From positions 1 through 64,000 of the forward strand of contig NZ_JAGGLK010000003.1 of the NCBI RefSeq assembly GCF_017874375.1: a stretch of DNA of 64,000 bases. Reading direction: 5' to 3'. Positions 29,199 through 37,910 of the stretch are shown here, piece after piece. Under the pieces are notes generated by a model. That model searched no databases, was not told where the DNA came from, and saw only the letters and a program-made list of their open reading frames with translations. A program made the translations under genes and the position numbers. Within the stretch, counting starts at the first letter, position 1. Each line of letters begins with the position of its first letter. Source of the stretch: Methanohalophilus levihalophilus (GTDB lineage: Archaea > Halobacteriota > Methanosarcinia > Methanosarcinales > Methanosarcinaceae).

Positions 29199-29207
29199 TT
29201 TAAAAAC
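29199..29207 (+). promoter_or_regulatory. TATA-like element of metF
   Basis: TTTAAAAAC lies about 27 nt before ATG 29230. It supports a separate leaderless metF transcript starting there and argues against the in-frame ATG 29194, which is upstream of this element. Confidence 0.4.
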
Positions 29208-29229
29208 CAAAGTCACATATAATCCCGGG

Positions 29230-30108
29230 ATGACTTCCACATTCCGTGACAAACTCAACTCAAACCAATTCATCATTACCACAGAAATCTCTCCGCCCAA
29301 GGGCGTTGATCCGGCATCAGCCCTTGAAGATGCAGAATTTGTCAGGGATTACGTGGATGCCTTCAATATCACTGACAACCAGCGTGCTGTCATGCGGATG
29401 TCTCCTCTGGCAATGGGAAAACTCCTGCTGGATGCCGGTCATGAAGTTATCATGCAGCTCACCTGCCGGGATCGCAACCGTCTTGCATTGCAATCCGATC
29501 TTCTCGGTGCTTACGGGCTTGGTGTGCGGAATATCTGTCTTATGACAGGGGACTACCCCACAAAGGGCGATCACCCCGGCTCGAAACCTGTATACGATCT
29601 CGATGCTGTGCAACTCCTGCAAGCCGTAAGCCGTATGGAAAATGGTAAGGATATGGCTGGAAATTCACTGGAATCAACACCTGTCTTTGTGAAAGGGGCG
29701 GTGTGCAATACCGATCCTGAGAACGTAATGCAATTAGTAAAACTTGAGAAAAAGGCACGTGTGGGGCTGGATTTCCTTCAGACTCAGGCTGTCTATGATG
29801 TGGGACGGTTTGAGGATTTCGTTGAGAGCATTTCCCATCTGGAAGTTCCCATACTTGCCGGATTGATTCCTCTTAAATCCGTAAAGATGGCAGAATTTAT
29901 GAACAAAAACGTTCCCGGAATAAAAGTGGATAATGAACTGATTTTCCGTTTGGAATCCTCGGAAGACCCGGCTAAGGAAGGAGCTTTAATATGTGCGGAA
30001 CATATCCGGGAGCTGAAAAAGATTTGCAGGGGAATTCACCTTATGCCAGTTGGTAACAATCGCAGCATCCCGACAATTCTTGAACTAAGCGGCTTATACG
30101 AAAAATAA
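29230..30108 (+). CDS. metF: Methylene-tetrahydrofolate reductase (MetF)
   Basis: This flavin TIM-barrel enzyme reduces methylene- to methyl-tetrahydrofolate. Features seen in its 292 aa are the first strand ITTEISPPKGVD, ITDNQRAVMRMSP, MQLTCRDRNRLALQSD, NICLMTGDYP and FLQTQAVYDV. ATG 29230 gives the normal N-terminus, and a TATA-like box lies 27 nt upstream. ATG 29194 would add 12 residues. It should work with the MetV-like protein, and the product could feed methionine synthesis. Confidence 0.93.
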   Translation: MTSTFRDKLNSNQFIITTEISPPKGVDPASALEDAEFVRDYVDAFNITDNQRAVMRMSPLAMGKLLLDAGHEVIMQLTCRDRNRLALQSDLLGAYGLGVRNICLMTGDYPTKGDHPGSKPVYDLDAVQLLQAVSRMENGKDMAGNSLESTPVFVKGAVCNTDPENVMQLVKLEKKARVGLDFLQTQAVYDVGRFEDFVESISHLEVPILAGLIPLKSVKMAEFMNKNVPGIKVDNELIFRLESSEDPAKEGALICAEHIRELKKICRGIHLMPVGNNRSIPTILELSGLYEK

Positions 30109-30131
30109 TAATTTACTTCCAATCACGCTGG

Positions 30132-31388
30132 ATGGACATAACAATGCTCACGCAGATTGATCATGCAAAAAACGGTACAGTAACTCCTGAAATGCAATAT
30201 GTTGCAAAAAAGGAAGGTATGGACGAAAACACGGTTCTTTCCCGTGTGGCTGAGGGAAGTCTTGTAATAATGGTCAGGGATGGCTGCCCACCAACTGCCA
30301 TAGGTAAAGGTGCATCCACAAAGATCAATGTTAACCTTGGTACGTCTGCTGCAAGCATCAATCCCGCTTCTGAATTGCAAAAAGCTGCAATCGCCGAAAA
30401 ATATGGCGCTGATACAATTACTGATCTTTCTATGGGTGGCAGCATTTCAAGAATCAGGAAGAGCATTTTTGAAAACACTACGCTTCCAATTACCACGGTT
30501 CCGATATATCAGGCAATTGTTGAAAAAGGTCTTAAAACTGTAACAGAAGACGATATTATTTCATACCTGAGATTGCAGGTTGAAGAGGGTGTAAGTTCTG
30601 TTGTTCTTCATTGTGTCGATAAGAAAATGCTCGAAACCGTAAAAGGCTCAGGCAGGGTAATGGGCATGGTCTCAAAGGGCGGTTCCTTTACCAGTGTTTT
30701 CATGCTCACCAATGATTGCGATAATCCTTACCTTAACAACTTTGAAGAGGTTCTTGATATCCTGAGGGAGAAGGATGTCGTTCTTTCCCTTGGAAATACA
30801 ATGCGAAGTGGCTGTATACACGATCCAAGGGATCCTGCGCAGCTGATGGAGATGCAGACCAATGCCAATCTTGCTAATCTTGCCAACAAGGCCGGTGTGC
30901 AGGTAATTATTGAAGGAATGGGTGGACATGTTGCAGCATCCGCAATTCCTGAATTTGTTGAACTCTACAAATCAACATCTCCGCATCCTCTTTTTGTTGC
31001 CGGTCCCCTGCCAACGGATGTTGCACTAGGTTATGACCACATCGCGGGGGCTGTTGGTGCAAGTATGGCAACTGGGGCAGGCGCTGATTACCTTTGCTAC
31101 ATAACTCCTTCCGAACACCTTGCCCTTCCAACTCCTGATCAGGTTCGTGAGGGGTTGGTGGCATTTAAGATTGCAGCTCATATTGGGGATTCAATTAAAT
31201 ACGGGATAAGTGAAAAAGATCGACTGCTGGCCGAGAGGCGTGCAAGTTTTGACTGGGAAGGGCAGATGGAACTTGCCTTCGATTCTGACAGACCAAGGGA
31301 TATTTGTCCCATGGTTGGCCCATGTTCCATGTGCGGGGAGTATTGTGCTATTCAGATAATGGGGGAGTACCTTGAAGGTAAAGAGTGA
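30132..31388 (+). CDS. thiC: Phosphomethylpyrimidine synthase (ThiC)
   Basis: ThiC is a radical SAM enzyme turning AIR into HMP phosphate for thiamine. The 418-aa protein has the archaeal length, without the bacterial N-terminal domain. It shows GCPPTAIGKGAS, DLSMGG, GSRVMGMVSKGGS-like strands and LGNTMRSGCIHD. The C-terminal cluster motif reads CSMCGEYC, that is CX2CX3C, one residue shorter than the textbook CX2CX4C. Starts at 30132 and 30144 are both possible, and neither has a strong Shine-Dalgarno. It overlaps cofE by 17 nt. Confidence 0.93.
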   Translation: MDITMLTQIDHAKNGTVTPEMQYVAKKEGMDENTVLSRVAEGSLVIMVRDGCPPTAIGKGASTKINVNLGTSAASINPASELQKAAIAEKYGADTITDLSMGGSISRIRKSIFENTTLPITTVPIYQAIVEKGLKTVTEDDIISYLRLQVEEGVSSVVLHCVDKKMLETVKGSGRVMGMVSKGGSFTSVFMLTNDCDNPYLNNFEEVLDILREKDVVLSLGNTMRSGCIHDPRDPAQLMEMQTNANLANLANKAGVQVIIEGMGGHVAASAIPEFVELYKSTSPHPLFVAGPLPTDVALGYDHIAGAVGASMATGAGADYLCYITPSEHLALPTPDQVREGLVAFKIAAHIGDSIKYGISEKDRLLAERRASFDWEGQMELAFDSDRPRDICPMVGPCSMCGEYCAIQIMGEYLEGKE

Positions 31389-32175
31389 CAATGCCGGCAA
31401 ATTCATAGGATTGCTCGGTATCCGGACCGAACTGATAAAGCCGGGTGATTCCATTGTTGCAATTCTTGAGGCTGCTTTTGAAGAAAATGACATCTTCCCT
31501 GAAGATGGGGATATAGTCGTTCTTGCGGAATCAGCTGTTGCAACGGCAGAAAACAGGGTTGTAAAACTGTCTGAGGTGGAACCGGGACAGGAGGCTGTCC
31601 GCTATGCTCACAGATTCAGCCTTGATCCGAGGGAAATGGAACTCGTGCTCCTTGAATGTGATGAAGTATTCGGTGGAGTTGCCGGTGCAGCACTGACTAT
31701 CACAAAAGGAAATCTGTCCCCGAATGCTGGAATTGATGGCTCAAATGCTCCTGAAGGGCACGTTGTACTGTTGCCTGAAGATGCGCAAAAGAGTGCCGGT
31801 CAAATCAGGAAAGCTTTTAATGATAAATACGGTTGTAGAGTAGGAATCATAATAGGGGATAGCAGGACACAACCCATGCGGCTTGGATGTGTTGGGATTG
31901 CCCTTGGAACTTCCGGTATTGTTCCGGTTGAGGATTCACGGGGTTCTCTTGATCTTTTTGGCAAACCTCTGAGCATTACTCACAAGGCTGTTGCAGACAA
32001 CCTTGTTTCAGCAGCCCAGCTGGTTATGGGAGAGGCCGGAGAACGGATTCCCTGTGTTATAATACGGAACTCAGGAATCAGGATTGTCGATGCAGATGTA
32101 CCGATGCCTCTGTTTTCAAGCGATGAATGCATGTATTTCAGCAACATCCGCAAATCTCCCGGAAAAGACATTTAA
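31372..32175 (+). CDS. cofE: Coenzyme F420-0:L-glutamate ligase (CofE)
   Basis: CofE adds glutamates to F420-0 with GTP. The 267-aa protein shows GIRTELIKPGDSI, the acidic DGDIVVLAESAVATAENR strand, IIIGDSRTQPMRLGCVGIALG and DLFGKPL. TTG 31372 is used, with GGGGGAG 7 nt upstream inside thiC, and no other in-frame start is close. F420 is the main hydride carrier of methanogens. Confidence 0.95.
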   Translation: MKVKSDNAGKFIGLLGIRTELIKPGDSIVAILEAAFEENDIFPEDGDIVVLAESAVATAENRVVKLSEVEPGQEAVRYAHRFSLDPREMELVLLECDEVFGGVAGAALTITKGNLSPNAGIDGSNAPEGHVVLLPEDAQKSAGQIRKAFNDKYGCRVGIIIGDSRTQPMRLGCVGIALGTSGIVPVEDSRGSLDLFGKPLSITHKAVADNLVSAAQLVMGEAGERIPCVIIRNSGIRIVDADVPMPLFSSDECMYFSNIRKSPGKDI

Positions 32176-32300
32176 GGCGGTTAGATTTATATATTAAAAT
32201 ACCACTTGGTTATGTGGGGAGTTTACAAAACTGCACACAACGCAAACCATTTGAAAGAAGGGGTTGTATATAGCAGTCAAAGGTCAAAAGGTGATCAAAA

Positions 32301-32570
32301 ATGAGCAATGTTGTTTTACTTGATTTTAGCGCTACATGGTGTGGCCCTTGCCAGATGCAGAAACCAATCCTCAAGGAAATCGAGGATGAAATGGGAGACA
32401 AAGTCGAAGTCAAGCTTATTGATGTGGATCAGCACCCGGATCTCGCAGGTAAATACGGGATCCACGCAGTACCCACACTAATCATCGAAAAGGATGGAGC
32501 TGAAGTTCGCCGCTTTACCGGCGTAACCAGCAAGGATGTCCTTAACTCAGAGTTATCACAATTACTCTGA
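32301..32570 (+). CDS. Thioredoxin
   Basis: This 89-aa protein with the redox motif WCGPCQMQKP has the thioredoxin fold, including the cis-Pro loop AVPTLIIEKDG. It is short at the N-terminus, like other methanogen thioredoxins. AAAGGTGATC is a near-perfect Shine-Dalgarno. The ~120-nt leader holds a TATA-like TTTATATATTAAAA at about 32187. A T-rich tract follows the stop. Confidence 0.95.
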   Translation: MSNVVLLDFSATWCGPCQMQKPILKEIEDEMGDKVEVKLIDVDQHPDLAGKYGIHAVPTLIIEKDGAEVRRFTGVTSKDVLNSELSQLL

Positions 32571-32572
32571 TT

Positions 32573-32596
32573 CTTTTTTTCTTTTTTTGTTTTCCA
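32573..32596 (+). terminator. Oligo-T terminator after thioredoxin
   Basis: Two uninterrupted T-runs (CTTTTTTTCTTTTTTTG) follow the thioredoxin stop directly without a hairpin, the usual archaeal intrinsic terminator form. Confidence 0.55.
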
Positions 32597-32689
32597 ATTT
32601 ACATTTCATATAAGTGGGTTTTAGTTGGATTTCATTTCAGGAAAATGATTTTAATTCGGGCAGGATATAACAAACCTGTTATAGAACAA

Positions 32690-32699
32690 TTTATATAAT
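32690..32699 (+). promoter_or_regulatory. TATA box of the 64-aa membrane protein (leaderless)
   Basis: TTTATATAAT is centred about 25 nt before ATG 32720. The same arrangement precedes the sensor kinase at 36324. Confidence 0.55.
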
Positions 32700-32719
32700 T
32701 ATGTGTTTAATTATACTCC

Positions 32720-32914
32720 ATGGATCTGAAAAAAGTTCACTATTTAACGATCATCGGTTTTGGGATAGTTATTTTTCTGGTAGTCATTATGGCTTCAATT
32801 GCTTTTTTGGTGATGGAACTCTCCCCTACTTATGTAGTGATGATGATCACTGCTCTCTGTGTTTATCTTCCTGTGTTCTCAATAGTTGGCTTTAAAATCT
32901 TAAGCAAGGCTTAA
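32720..32914 (+). CDS. Small two-helix membrane protein, paralogue of the sensor-kinase anchor
   Basis: This 64-aa protein consists only of two membrane helices (about 8-33 and 38-60). It aligns along its whole length with residues ~8-70 of the histidine kinase at 36324. Shared segments are V(M/L)ELS, TALC, LP(V/I)FSI(V/L)GF and KIL/QIL, with one gap. No kinase or PAS sequence follows the stop. It has its own TATA box and a leaderless start. It may be a remnant of a duplicated kinase or a modulator that pairs with the kinase's membrane domain. The function is not known. Confidence 0.75.
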   Translation: MDLKKVHYLTIIGFGIVIFLVVIMASIAFLVMELSPTYVVMMITALCVYLPVFSIVGFKILSKA

Positions 32915-32982
32915 AGATTTTATTTTCCATTTCTCGGTAGCCTAAAATACATTGTGCCCCTTCTCCTTTCCGAGGGACGTCT

Positions 32983-33990
32983 TTGGATAAGCTTATAGAA
33001 ATGGGTTTACTGGTCTACCGGCAGAAAAATTCACGTGGTGGGTTTAAACCACATATAGGTCTCAAATTCAGATCCAAAGAAGGGGACGTGCTCTCATTTG
33101 TGGTTGATACAACCCGTACTCCTCAGAAATATCCTCAACCGGATGCTTATCTCATCACCCATGCTCATTCTGATCATCATGGCAGCTCAGCTATGCGCTC
33201 CGAGAGGGCTGCCTGCACGGAGAAAACGGCGAAAGCACTTGAGTTGCGTCATGGAAAGAATTATGAAGGTAATCTTGTCACTGAAAATGGTGAAGGTGAA
33301 ATTGCCGATGTAAAAGTCCGGACTTATAGCACTGGGCACACGGAAGGCTCTGTGGCTTTTGGCTGGGAAAACGAAAACGGGGTTCGCATTCTGGTCACAG
33401 GTGACGTAAAGGATGCATCAAATTTGCCGAAATGTGATGTACTCATAACCGAAGCAAACTACGGTGATCCCGGAGATCCGTTCTGCCACTTTAAAGATGA
33501 TCTGGAAGCTTTTGAAGAGGTTCTTTTTTCAGAGGAAAGAGTTGCTTTTGGTGCTTATTCATTTGGAAAAGCACAAAGAGCAGTGCAATTAATCCGGCAG
33601 ATGGGGTATGAGGGCCCGATTTCCATGGAGTCTACTTCTCTTGAACTTACACGTTCCCTGACTCATGAGGCAGGTGAACTGGTTGATATCGGGATGTCGG
33701 AAAAGGTAAGCATAGTTCCACCTCATCATCTTGGAAAGCTTTCTTCCTCAATTTCCAAATATGTGTTGTCCGCCAGGCAGGATCATCCTTTTCCCTCGGT
33801 TTGTCTCAGTGACCACCTTGATGCACCGGGCCTTGTGGATATGGTTGAGCAAATAGATCCGGAAGCTGTTGTGGTCTACCATCCTACCGGACATCGGCCG
33901 TCACGATTTGCTTCCCATTTATGCTCACTCGGCTTTGAAGCAATTTCCACTGAGAATATCTCAAATGTATTGAGCAATGAGTTCCTGTGA
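32983..33990 (+). CDS. Metallo-beta-lactamase-fold nuclease-like protein
   Basis: This 335-aa MBL-fold protein has the metal motif THAHSDHHG, a later STGHTEGS histidine, the Asp of LVTGDVKDAS, and a C-terminal HPTGHRPSRFAS segment. The beta-CASP-like YSFGKAQRAVQLI helix points to the RNA 3'-end processing exonuclease group (COG1236). It could process RNA or DNA. TTG 32983 after GAGGGACG is preferred, and ATG 33001 is the alternative. Confidence 0.85.
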   Translation: MDKLIEMGLLVYRQKNSRGGFKPHIGLKFRSKEGDVLSFVVDTTRTPQKYPQPDAYLITHAHSDHHGSSAMRSERAACTEKTAKALELRHGKNYEGNLVTENGEGEIADVKVRTYSTGHTEGSVAFGWENENGVRILVTGDVKDASNLPKCDVLITEANYGDPGDPFCHFKDDLEAFEEVLFSEERVAFGAYSFGKAQRAVQLIRQMGYEGPISMESTSLELTRSLTHEAGELVDIGMSEKVSIVPPHHLGKLSSSISKYVLSARQDHPFPSVCLSDHLDAPGLVDMVEQIDPEAVVVYHPTGHRPSRFASHLCSLGFEAISTENISNVLSNEFL

Positions 33991-34065
33991 AAAAGCGGAC
34001 AATAAATGTTTATATAGGTTATGACGTCTATGAACATCCACAACATTCACTCAGGAGAATGACCC

Positions 34066-34455
34066 TTGAAGAAAAATACTAAGGAAAGCTCCAAAAACGC
34101 TGAAGAAAAAGCTTCTTCTGCAAAAACAGCAGATTCTGCTGGCAAAATAGCTATCAAGGAGATGACCCCTGAAGAAAAGCGTACCTCGCAGATTCAGGGC
34201 ATTATCAAAACCGCAGTTGCTGCATATCTTGGAGTTGTGGCCGGAGCAATTGCTTATTTCCAGCTTGATGCAGCTACTGGCACACAGTGGTATGCTTTGC
34301 TTGCTATCATTGCAATACTTGCTTATTATGTACAGCGCCTGATCTTTCCGATACTTAAGATCGATCCAAAAGAATTCGGTATCAAGGGATGGCTCTATGT
34401 TGAATTCATCGTAATCGATTTCTGTCTTGTTACCTGGACTCTTCTGCTTAATTGA
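34066..34455 (+). CDS. EMC6-like archaeal membrane protein
   Basis: This 129-aa protein has a charged, Lys/Ala/Ser-rich N-terminus (~45 residues) and then three membrane helices (about 50-70, 76-96, 108-128). This layout matches archaeal homologues of EMC6, a subunit of the ER membrane insertase. It may assist membrane protein insertion. It starts at TTG 34066 after CAGGAGAATG, with a TATA-like GTTTATATAGG at about 34009. It overlaps the region just ahead of RLI. Confidence 0.7.
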   Translation: MKKNTKESSKNAEEKASSAKTADSAGKIAIKEMTPEEKRTSQIQGIIKTAVAAYLGVVAGAIAYFQLDAATGTQWYALLAIIAILAYYVQRLIFPILKIDPKEFGIKGWLYVEFIVIDFCLVTWTLLLN

Positions 34456-34487
34456 TAAGATGTCCTGATAGCCTTAAAGGGATTAGC

Positions 34488-36257
34488 ATGCGAATTGCAA
34501 TATTAAACAGGGATAGGTGTCAGCCCCGCAGATGTAGTCATGAATGTGAAAAATTTTGTCCTCGGGTGAGAACCGGGGATGAGACTATTGTTTTTGGAGA
34601 TGACGGGAAACCCATTATTTCCGAGGAAATGTGTGTGGGATGTGGCATTTGCATAAACAAATGTCCCTTTGATGCTATAATGATTATCGGCTTGCCCGAA
34701 GAACTGGATAAGCCAACCCATAGATACGGGGAAAATGGTTTTGCTCTCTATGGCCTTCCGACACCTGAAGTTGGAAGGGTATCAGGTATCCTGGGTCCCA
34801 ATGGTATCGGAAAAAGTACCTGTGTCCAGATACTTTCCGGGAATATGATCCCCAATTTCGGGGAAGGAAATACCGACTGGGACGTCGTGCTGGAGCATTT
34901 TGCCGGTACTTCCATGTACGATTATTTCAAAAAGGTTGCAGATGGTGCAGTGCGTCTTTCCCAGAAACCGCAATATGTGGATATGATTCCCAAGGCTTTC
35001 AAGGGTAAAACCCGTGATCTCCTTGCCGGTGTCGATGATTCCGGTAAGCTCGATGACCTAATTGAAAGACTTTCACTATCACATATAATTGACCGCAATA
35101 TAGGCGATTTAAGCGGCGGTGAGCTGCAGCGTGTTGCAATTGCCGCGTGTGCTGCTAAAGATGCGGATTTCTATTTCTTTGATGAAATCAGTCCTTATCT
35201 TGATATCCACCAGAGAATCAAAGTTTCCCAGCTTATTCAGGAAATCGCAGAGGATAGGGCGGTGCTCGTGGTTGAGCACGATCTCGCCATCCTTGATATG
35301 CTTTCCGATGCGGTGCACATTGCATATGGTATGCCAGCAGGGTACGGCGTGATTACTCACCCCAAGGGTGTAAGGGTTGCAATAAACCAGTACCTAAAGG
35401 GTTATTTACCCGAGGAAAACGTACGTGTAAGGCCGGATGCCATTACTTTTGAAGTTCATCCACCAAGATCTGAAACTGATGTAGCAACCCTTGTGGAGTA
35501 TGACAGTTTCACGAGAAGCTATGAGGGCGGTTTCTCCATGAATGTGGATGAAGGTTCCCTTAAGGAAGGTGAAGTGCTCGGTATTGTAGGGCCAAATGGT
35601 ATAGGCAAGTCCACATTTGTGAAAGTACTCGCAGGCGTTGAGGAACCTGACGAAGGGGAAATGGATCTGGATGTTGAGATATCCTATAAACCCCAGTACA
35701 TCAAAGCGGATCAGCCAATCCCTGTGAACTTTTTCCTGAGGGGTATATCCAAGAAATTTGATTCAAGCTATTACCAGTCTGAAATTGCAGCACCTCTCAA
35801 CCTTGAGAAGCTGTATGACAGGCTTCTTACCGATCTCAGTGGTGGCGAACTGCAGAGGGTAGCTATCGCTGCATGTCTTTCCCGTGATGCGGACATGTAC
35901 ATTCTTGACGAACCCAGTGCACACCTTGATGTTGAGCAGCGTGCTCTTGCAACAAAGACTATCAAGCGGTTTGCGGAAAACAGCAAGAAGACCGCCATGG
36001 TTGTTGACCATGACATCTATATGATTGATATGTTGAGTGAGAGGCTCATTGTGTTTGAAGGTGAACCGGCGATCCATGGTTTGGCTCACTCTCCCACAGG
36101 CATGCAGGAAGGCATGAACAAGTTCCTTGCTAACCTCGATATTACTTTCAGGAGGGATGAGGACACTCGCAGGCCACGTGTTAACAAAAAGGATTCAAAC
36201 CTTGATCGGAAACAGAAGTCCATGGGCGAGTATTACTATTACAATGTCGGAGAGTGA
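34488..36257 (+). CDS. ABCE1/RLI ribosome recycling ATPase
   Basis: This 589-aa protein has an N-terminal Fe-S domain with two 4Fe-4S sets (CQPRRCSHECEKFCP, CVGCGICINKCP) and two ABC domains. Walker A motifs are GPNGIGKST in both, with signatures LSGGELQRVAIAA in both. The hinge/HLH insert of the family is present. ABCE1 splits ribosomal subunits after termination. ATG 34488 follows AAAGGGA, and a longer frame upstream overlaps the EMC6-like gene and adds no conserved sequence. Confidence 0.97.
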   Translation: MRIAILNRDRCQPRRCSHECEKFCPRVRTGDETIVFGDDGKPIISEEMCVGCGICINKCPFDAIMIIGLPEELDKPTHRYGENGFALYGLPTPEVGRVSGILGPNGIGKSTCVQILSGNMIPNFGEGNTDWDVVLEHFAGTSMYDYFKKVADGAVRLSQKPQYVDMIPKAFKGKTRDLLAGVDDSGKLDDLIERLSLSHIIDRNIGDLSGGELQRVAIAACAAKDADFYFFDEISPYLDIHQRIKVSQLIQEIAEDRAVLVVEHDLAILDMLSDAVHIAYGMPAGYGVITHPKGVRVAINQYLKGYLPEENVRVRPDAITFEVHPPRSETDVATLVEYDSFTRSYEGGFSMNVDEGSLKEGEVLGIVGPNGIGKSTFVKVLAGVEEPDEGEMDLDVEISYKPQYIKADQPIPVNFFLRGISKKFDSSYYQSEIAAPLNLEKLYDRLLTDLSGGELQRVAIAACLSRDADMYILDEPSAHLDVEQRALATKTIKRFAENSKKTAMVVDHDIYMIDMLSERLIVFEGEPAIHGLAHSPTGMQEGMNKFLANLDITFRRDEDTRRPRVNKKDSNLDRKQKSMGEYYYYNVGE

Positions 36258-36294
36258 GCTTTTGACTGGCATATTTCTGTCACTACGTGAGGTT

Positions 36295-36306
36295 TTTATA
36301 TATTAA
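36295..36306 (+). promoter_or_regulatory. TATA box of the sensor kinase (leaderless GTG start)
   Basis: TTTTATATATTA is centred about 25 nt before GTG 36324. No Shine-Dalgarno precedes the GTG. Confidence 0.55.
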
Positions 36307-36323
36307 AATTTCAATTATTCATT

Positions 36324-37658
36324 GTGAAATTTGAATTTTTAGAAAAACGGGATCTTTGGACACTATTCATCATATTCTGCTATGCTGTAGTTGTTTTTTC
36401 GATTGTGGTTATATTCTCACTTTCTTTTTATGTTCTGGAATTGAGTCATGTACATTTCTTAATATTGCTGGTCACGGCTCTCTGTCTATTCCTGCCAATT
36501 TTTTCAATACTGGGATTTCAAATTTTAAAGCATAAAACCAGGCGTCTATCACAGGAACTTCTGATAAAGGAGAATGCTGTTGAAAAATCCATTAATGCAA
36601 TTGGCTTTGCAGACATGAATTCAAATTTAATTTATGCCAACCCTGCTTTCGTTGGGATGTGGGGATACGATAACGAATCACAGGTTCTTGGAAAGCCTCT
36701 CTTTAGTTTCTGGAAAAGAAAAGATCGTGCTGAGAAAATAATAGCAACATTGCTTTCTGAGGGGAAATGGGAAGGAGAAACGATAGGTGTTAAGAAGGAT
36801 GGTTCGGAATTCCCATCCATTCTAGCAGCAAATGTGATTATGTCCAAAGATGGCGAATTGCTTGGCATAATGGGATCTGCAGTTGATATTACTGAATACA
36901 AGAAAGCAGAAGAAGCTATTATAAATGCAAGAATTGCGGCTGAAAGTGCCAATATGTCCAAGACTGAACTTTTAAGAAACGTGAGCCATGAGCTTCGCAC
37001 TCCCCTTAACTCTATTATAGGTTTTTCTAACATACTTGTTGATGGTGAGCATACTGAACCACTAAATGAGATCCAGCTAAAATACGCGAAAAAGGTCTTG
37101 AAAAATGGTGAACAGCTATTGAGCGTTATTAACAACATTCTAGCTATTGCAAATATTGATCTAAGAAAAACGGAACTTGACATTCATCATTTTGATTTGC
37201 AGGAAACTATCAATGATGTTGCTGTTTCCATGGTGCCTTTATCTATGTCGAAAGAGATTACGATATCATTTGATGTGGATGAGAGCATTGGTACCATTGA
37301 GGCTGACAAGGAAAAAATCAAACAGGTTTTGTATAACCTGATTGATAATGCTATAAAATTTACGCCTCCGAAGGGTTTTATATCAGTGGCAGCGAAAAAA
37401 GCCAGGAATTTCGTGGAAATGTCCATAAAAGACACAGGTGTTGGTTTTTCCCCGGAAGATCAAAAAAGGCTATTCATTTCTTTTATGCAACTTGATGGTT
37501 CGATGACAAGGGACTACGGAGGTGTTGGTATCGGGCTTCCAATTGCGAAAAATTTTGTAGAATTGCACGGCGGTGAGATATGGGTTGAAAGCGAGGTTGG
37601 TAAAGGAAGTACTTTCTCATTTAAAGTTCCCATAGAGAAAGTAAATTCAGATGAGTAA
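36324..37658 (+). CDS. PAS-domain membrane sensor histidine kinase
   Basis: This 444-aa kinase has two membrane helices (about 12-38, 42-68) with almost no extracytoplasmic loop, so sensing may occur in the membrane or through the PAS domain (about 82-195; ADMNSNLIYANPAF, GSAVDITEYKKAEE). The HisKA domain has the phosphoacceptor H222 in NVSHELRTPLNS. The ATPase domain has an N box (LYNLIDNAIKFTP), G1 (IKDTGVGFSPED) and G2 (YGGVGIGLPIAK). No response regulator is adjacent. Its membrane anchor has a free-standing paralogue at 32720. Confidence 0.93.
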   Translation: MKFEFLEKRDLWTLFIIFCYAVVVFSIVVIFSLSFYVLELSHVHFLILLVTALCLFLPIFSILGFQILKHKTRRLSQELLIKENAVEKSINAIGFADMNSNLIYANPAFVGMWGYDNESQVLGKPLFSFWKRKDRAEKIIATLLSEGKWEGETIGVKKDGSEFPSILAANVIMSKDGELLGIMGSAVDITEYKKAEEAIINARIAAESANMSKTELLRNVSHELRTPLNSIIGFSNILVDGEHTEPLNEIQLKYAKKVLKNGEQLLSVINNILAIANIDLRKTELDIHHFDLQETINDVAVSMVPLSMSKEITISFDVDESIGTIEADKEKIKQVLYNLIDNAIKFTPPKGFISVAAKKARNFVEMSIKDTGVGFSPEDQKRLFISFMQLDGSMTRDYGGVGIGLPIAKNFVELHGGEIWVESEVGKGSTFSFKVPIEKVNSDE

Positions 37659-37685
37659 TCATTCCATCAATAATTCCTCAAAATA

Positions 37686-37910
37686 TCTATAAAAAGAAGG
37701 GGAAGAACATGAGCAGCAAGAGTCAGCAAGGTGGTCCCTTAGCATCGTTTTCTGCTATGTCCTGCTCTTCCCATCGTTTTTGTCGTTTTTCAGGCACATA
37801 AGGCTGGGGTACGTTTTTGGGGTAGTTGGGGAGCTCCAACCTCTGCACCAATGCCGCTGTCCGGGCTTGAACCGGGCTGTGTCCTGACACAACGGTACTA
37901 TTTCTTTTAG
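37686..37910. ncRNA. Candidate structured non-coding RNA island (strand uncertain)
   Basis: The 477-bp gap 37659-38135 has no supported gene. Its first half (about 37700-37900) is much richer in G+C than the flanks and has several helices. CCGCTGT (37854-37860) pairs with ACAACGG (37889-37895), enclosing a CCGG-GCTTGAA-CCGG hairpin and a TGTGT-CCTG-ACACA hairpin; GTTGG/CCAAC forms another near 37826-37840. A plus-strand TATA (TCTATAAAAAG, 37686-37696) and a minus-strand TATA (ATATATATAA, 37929-37938) flank it, and T-runs follow either end. On the minus strand the GGTTCAAGCC loop mimics a tRNA T-arm. I found no match to tRNA, SRP RNA or RNase P RNA. 37911-38135 is AT-rich with nothing seen. 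Confidence 0.45.

Noticed and set aside
35763-36089. 108-aa open frame antisense to the RLI gene
   Set aside because: Shadow of conserved ABC ATPase codons, with no independent support.
37854-37895. tRNA gene on the minus strand
   Set aside because: Only a T-arm-like loop and a 7-bp stem exist; there is no anticodon arm, D-arm or correct length.
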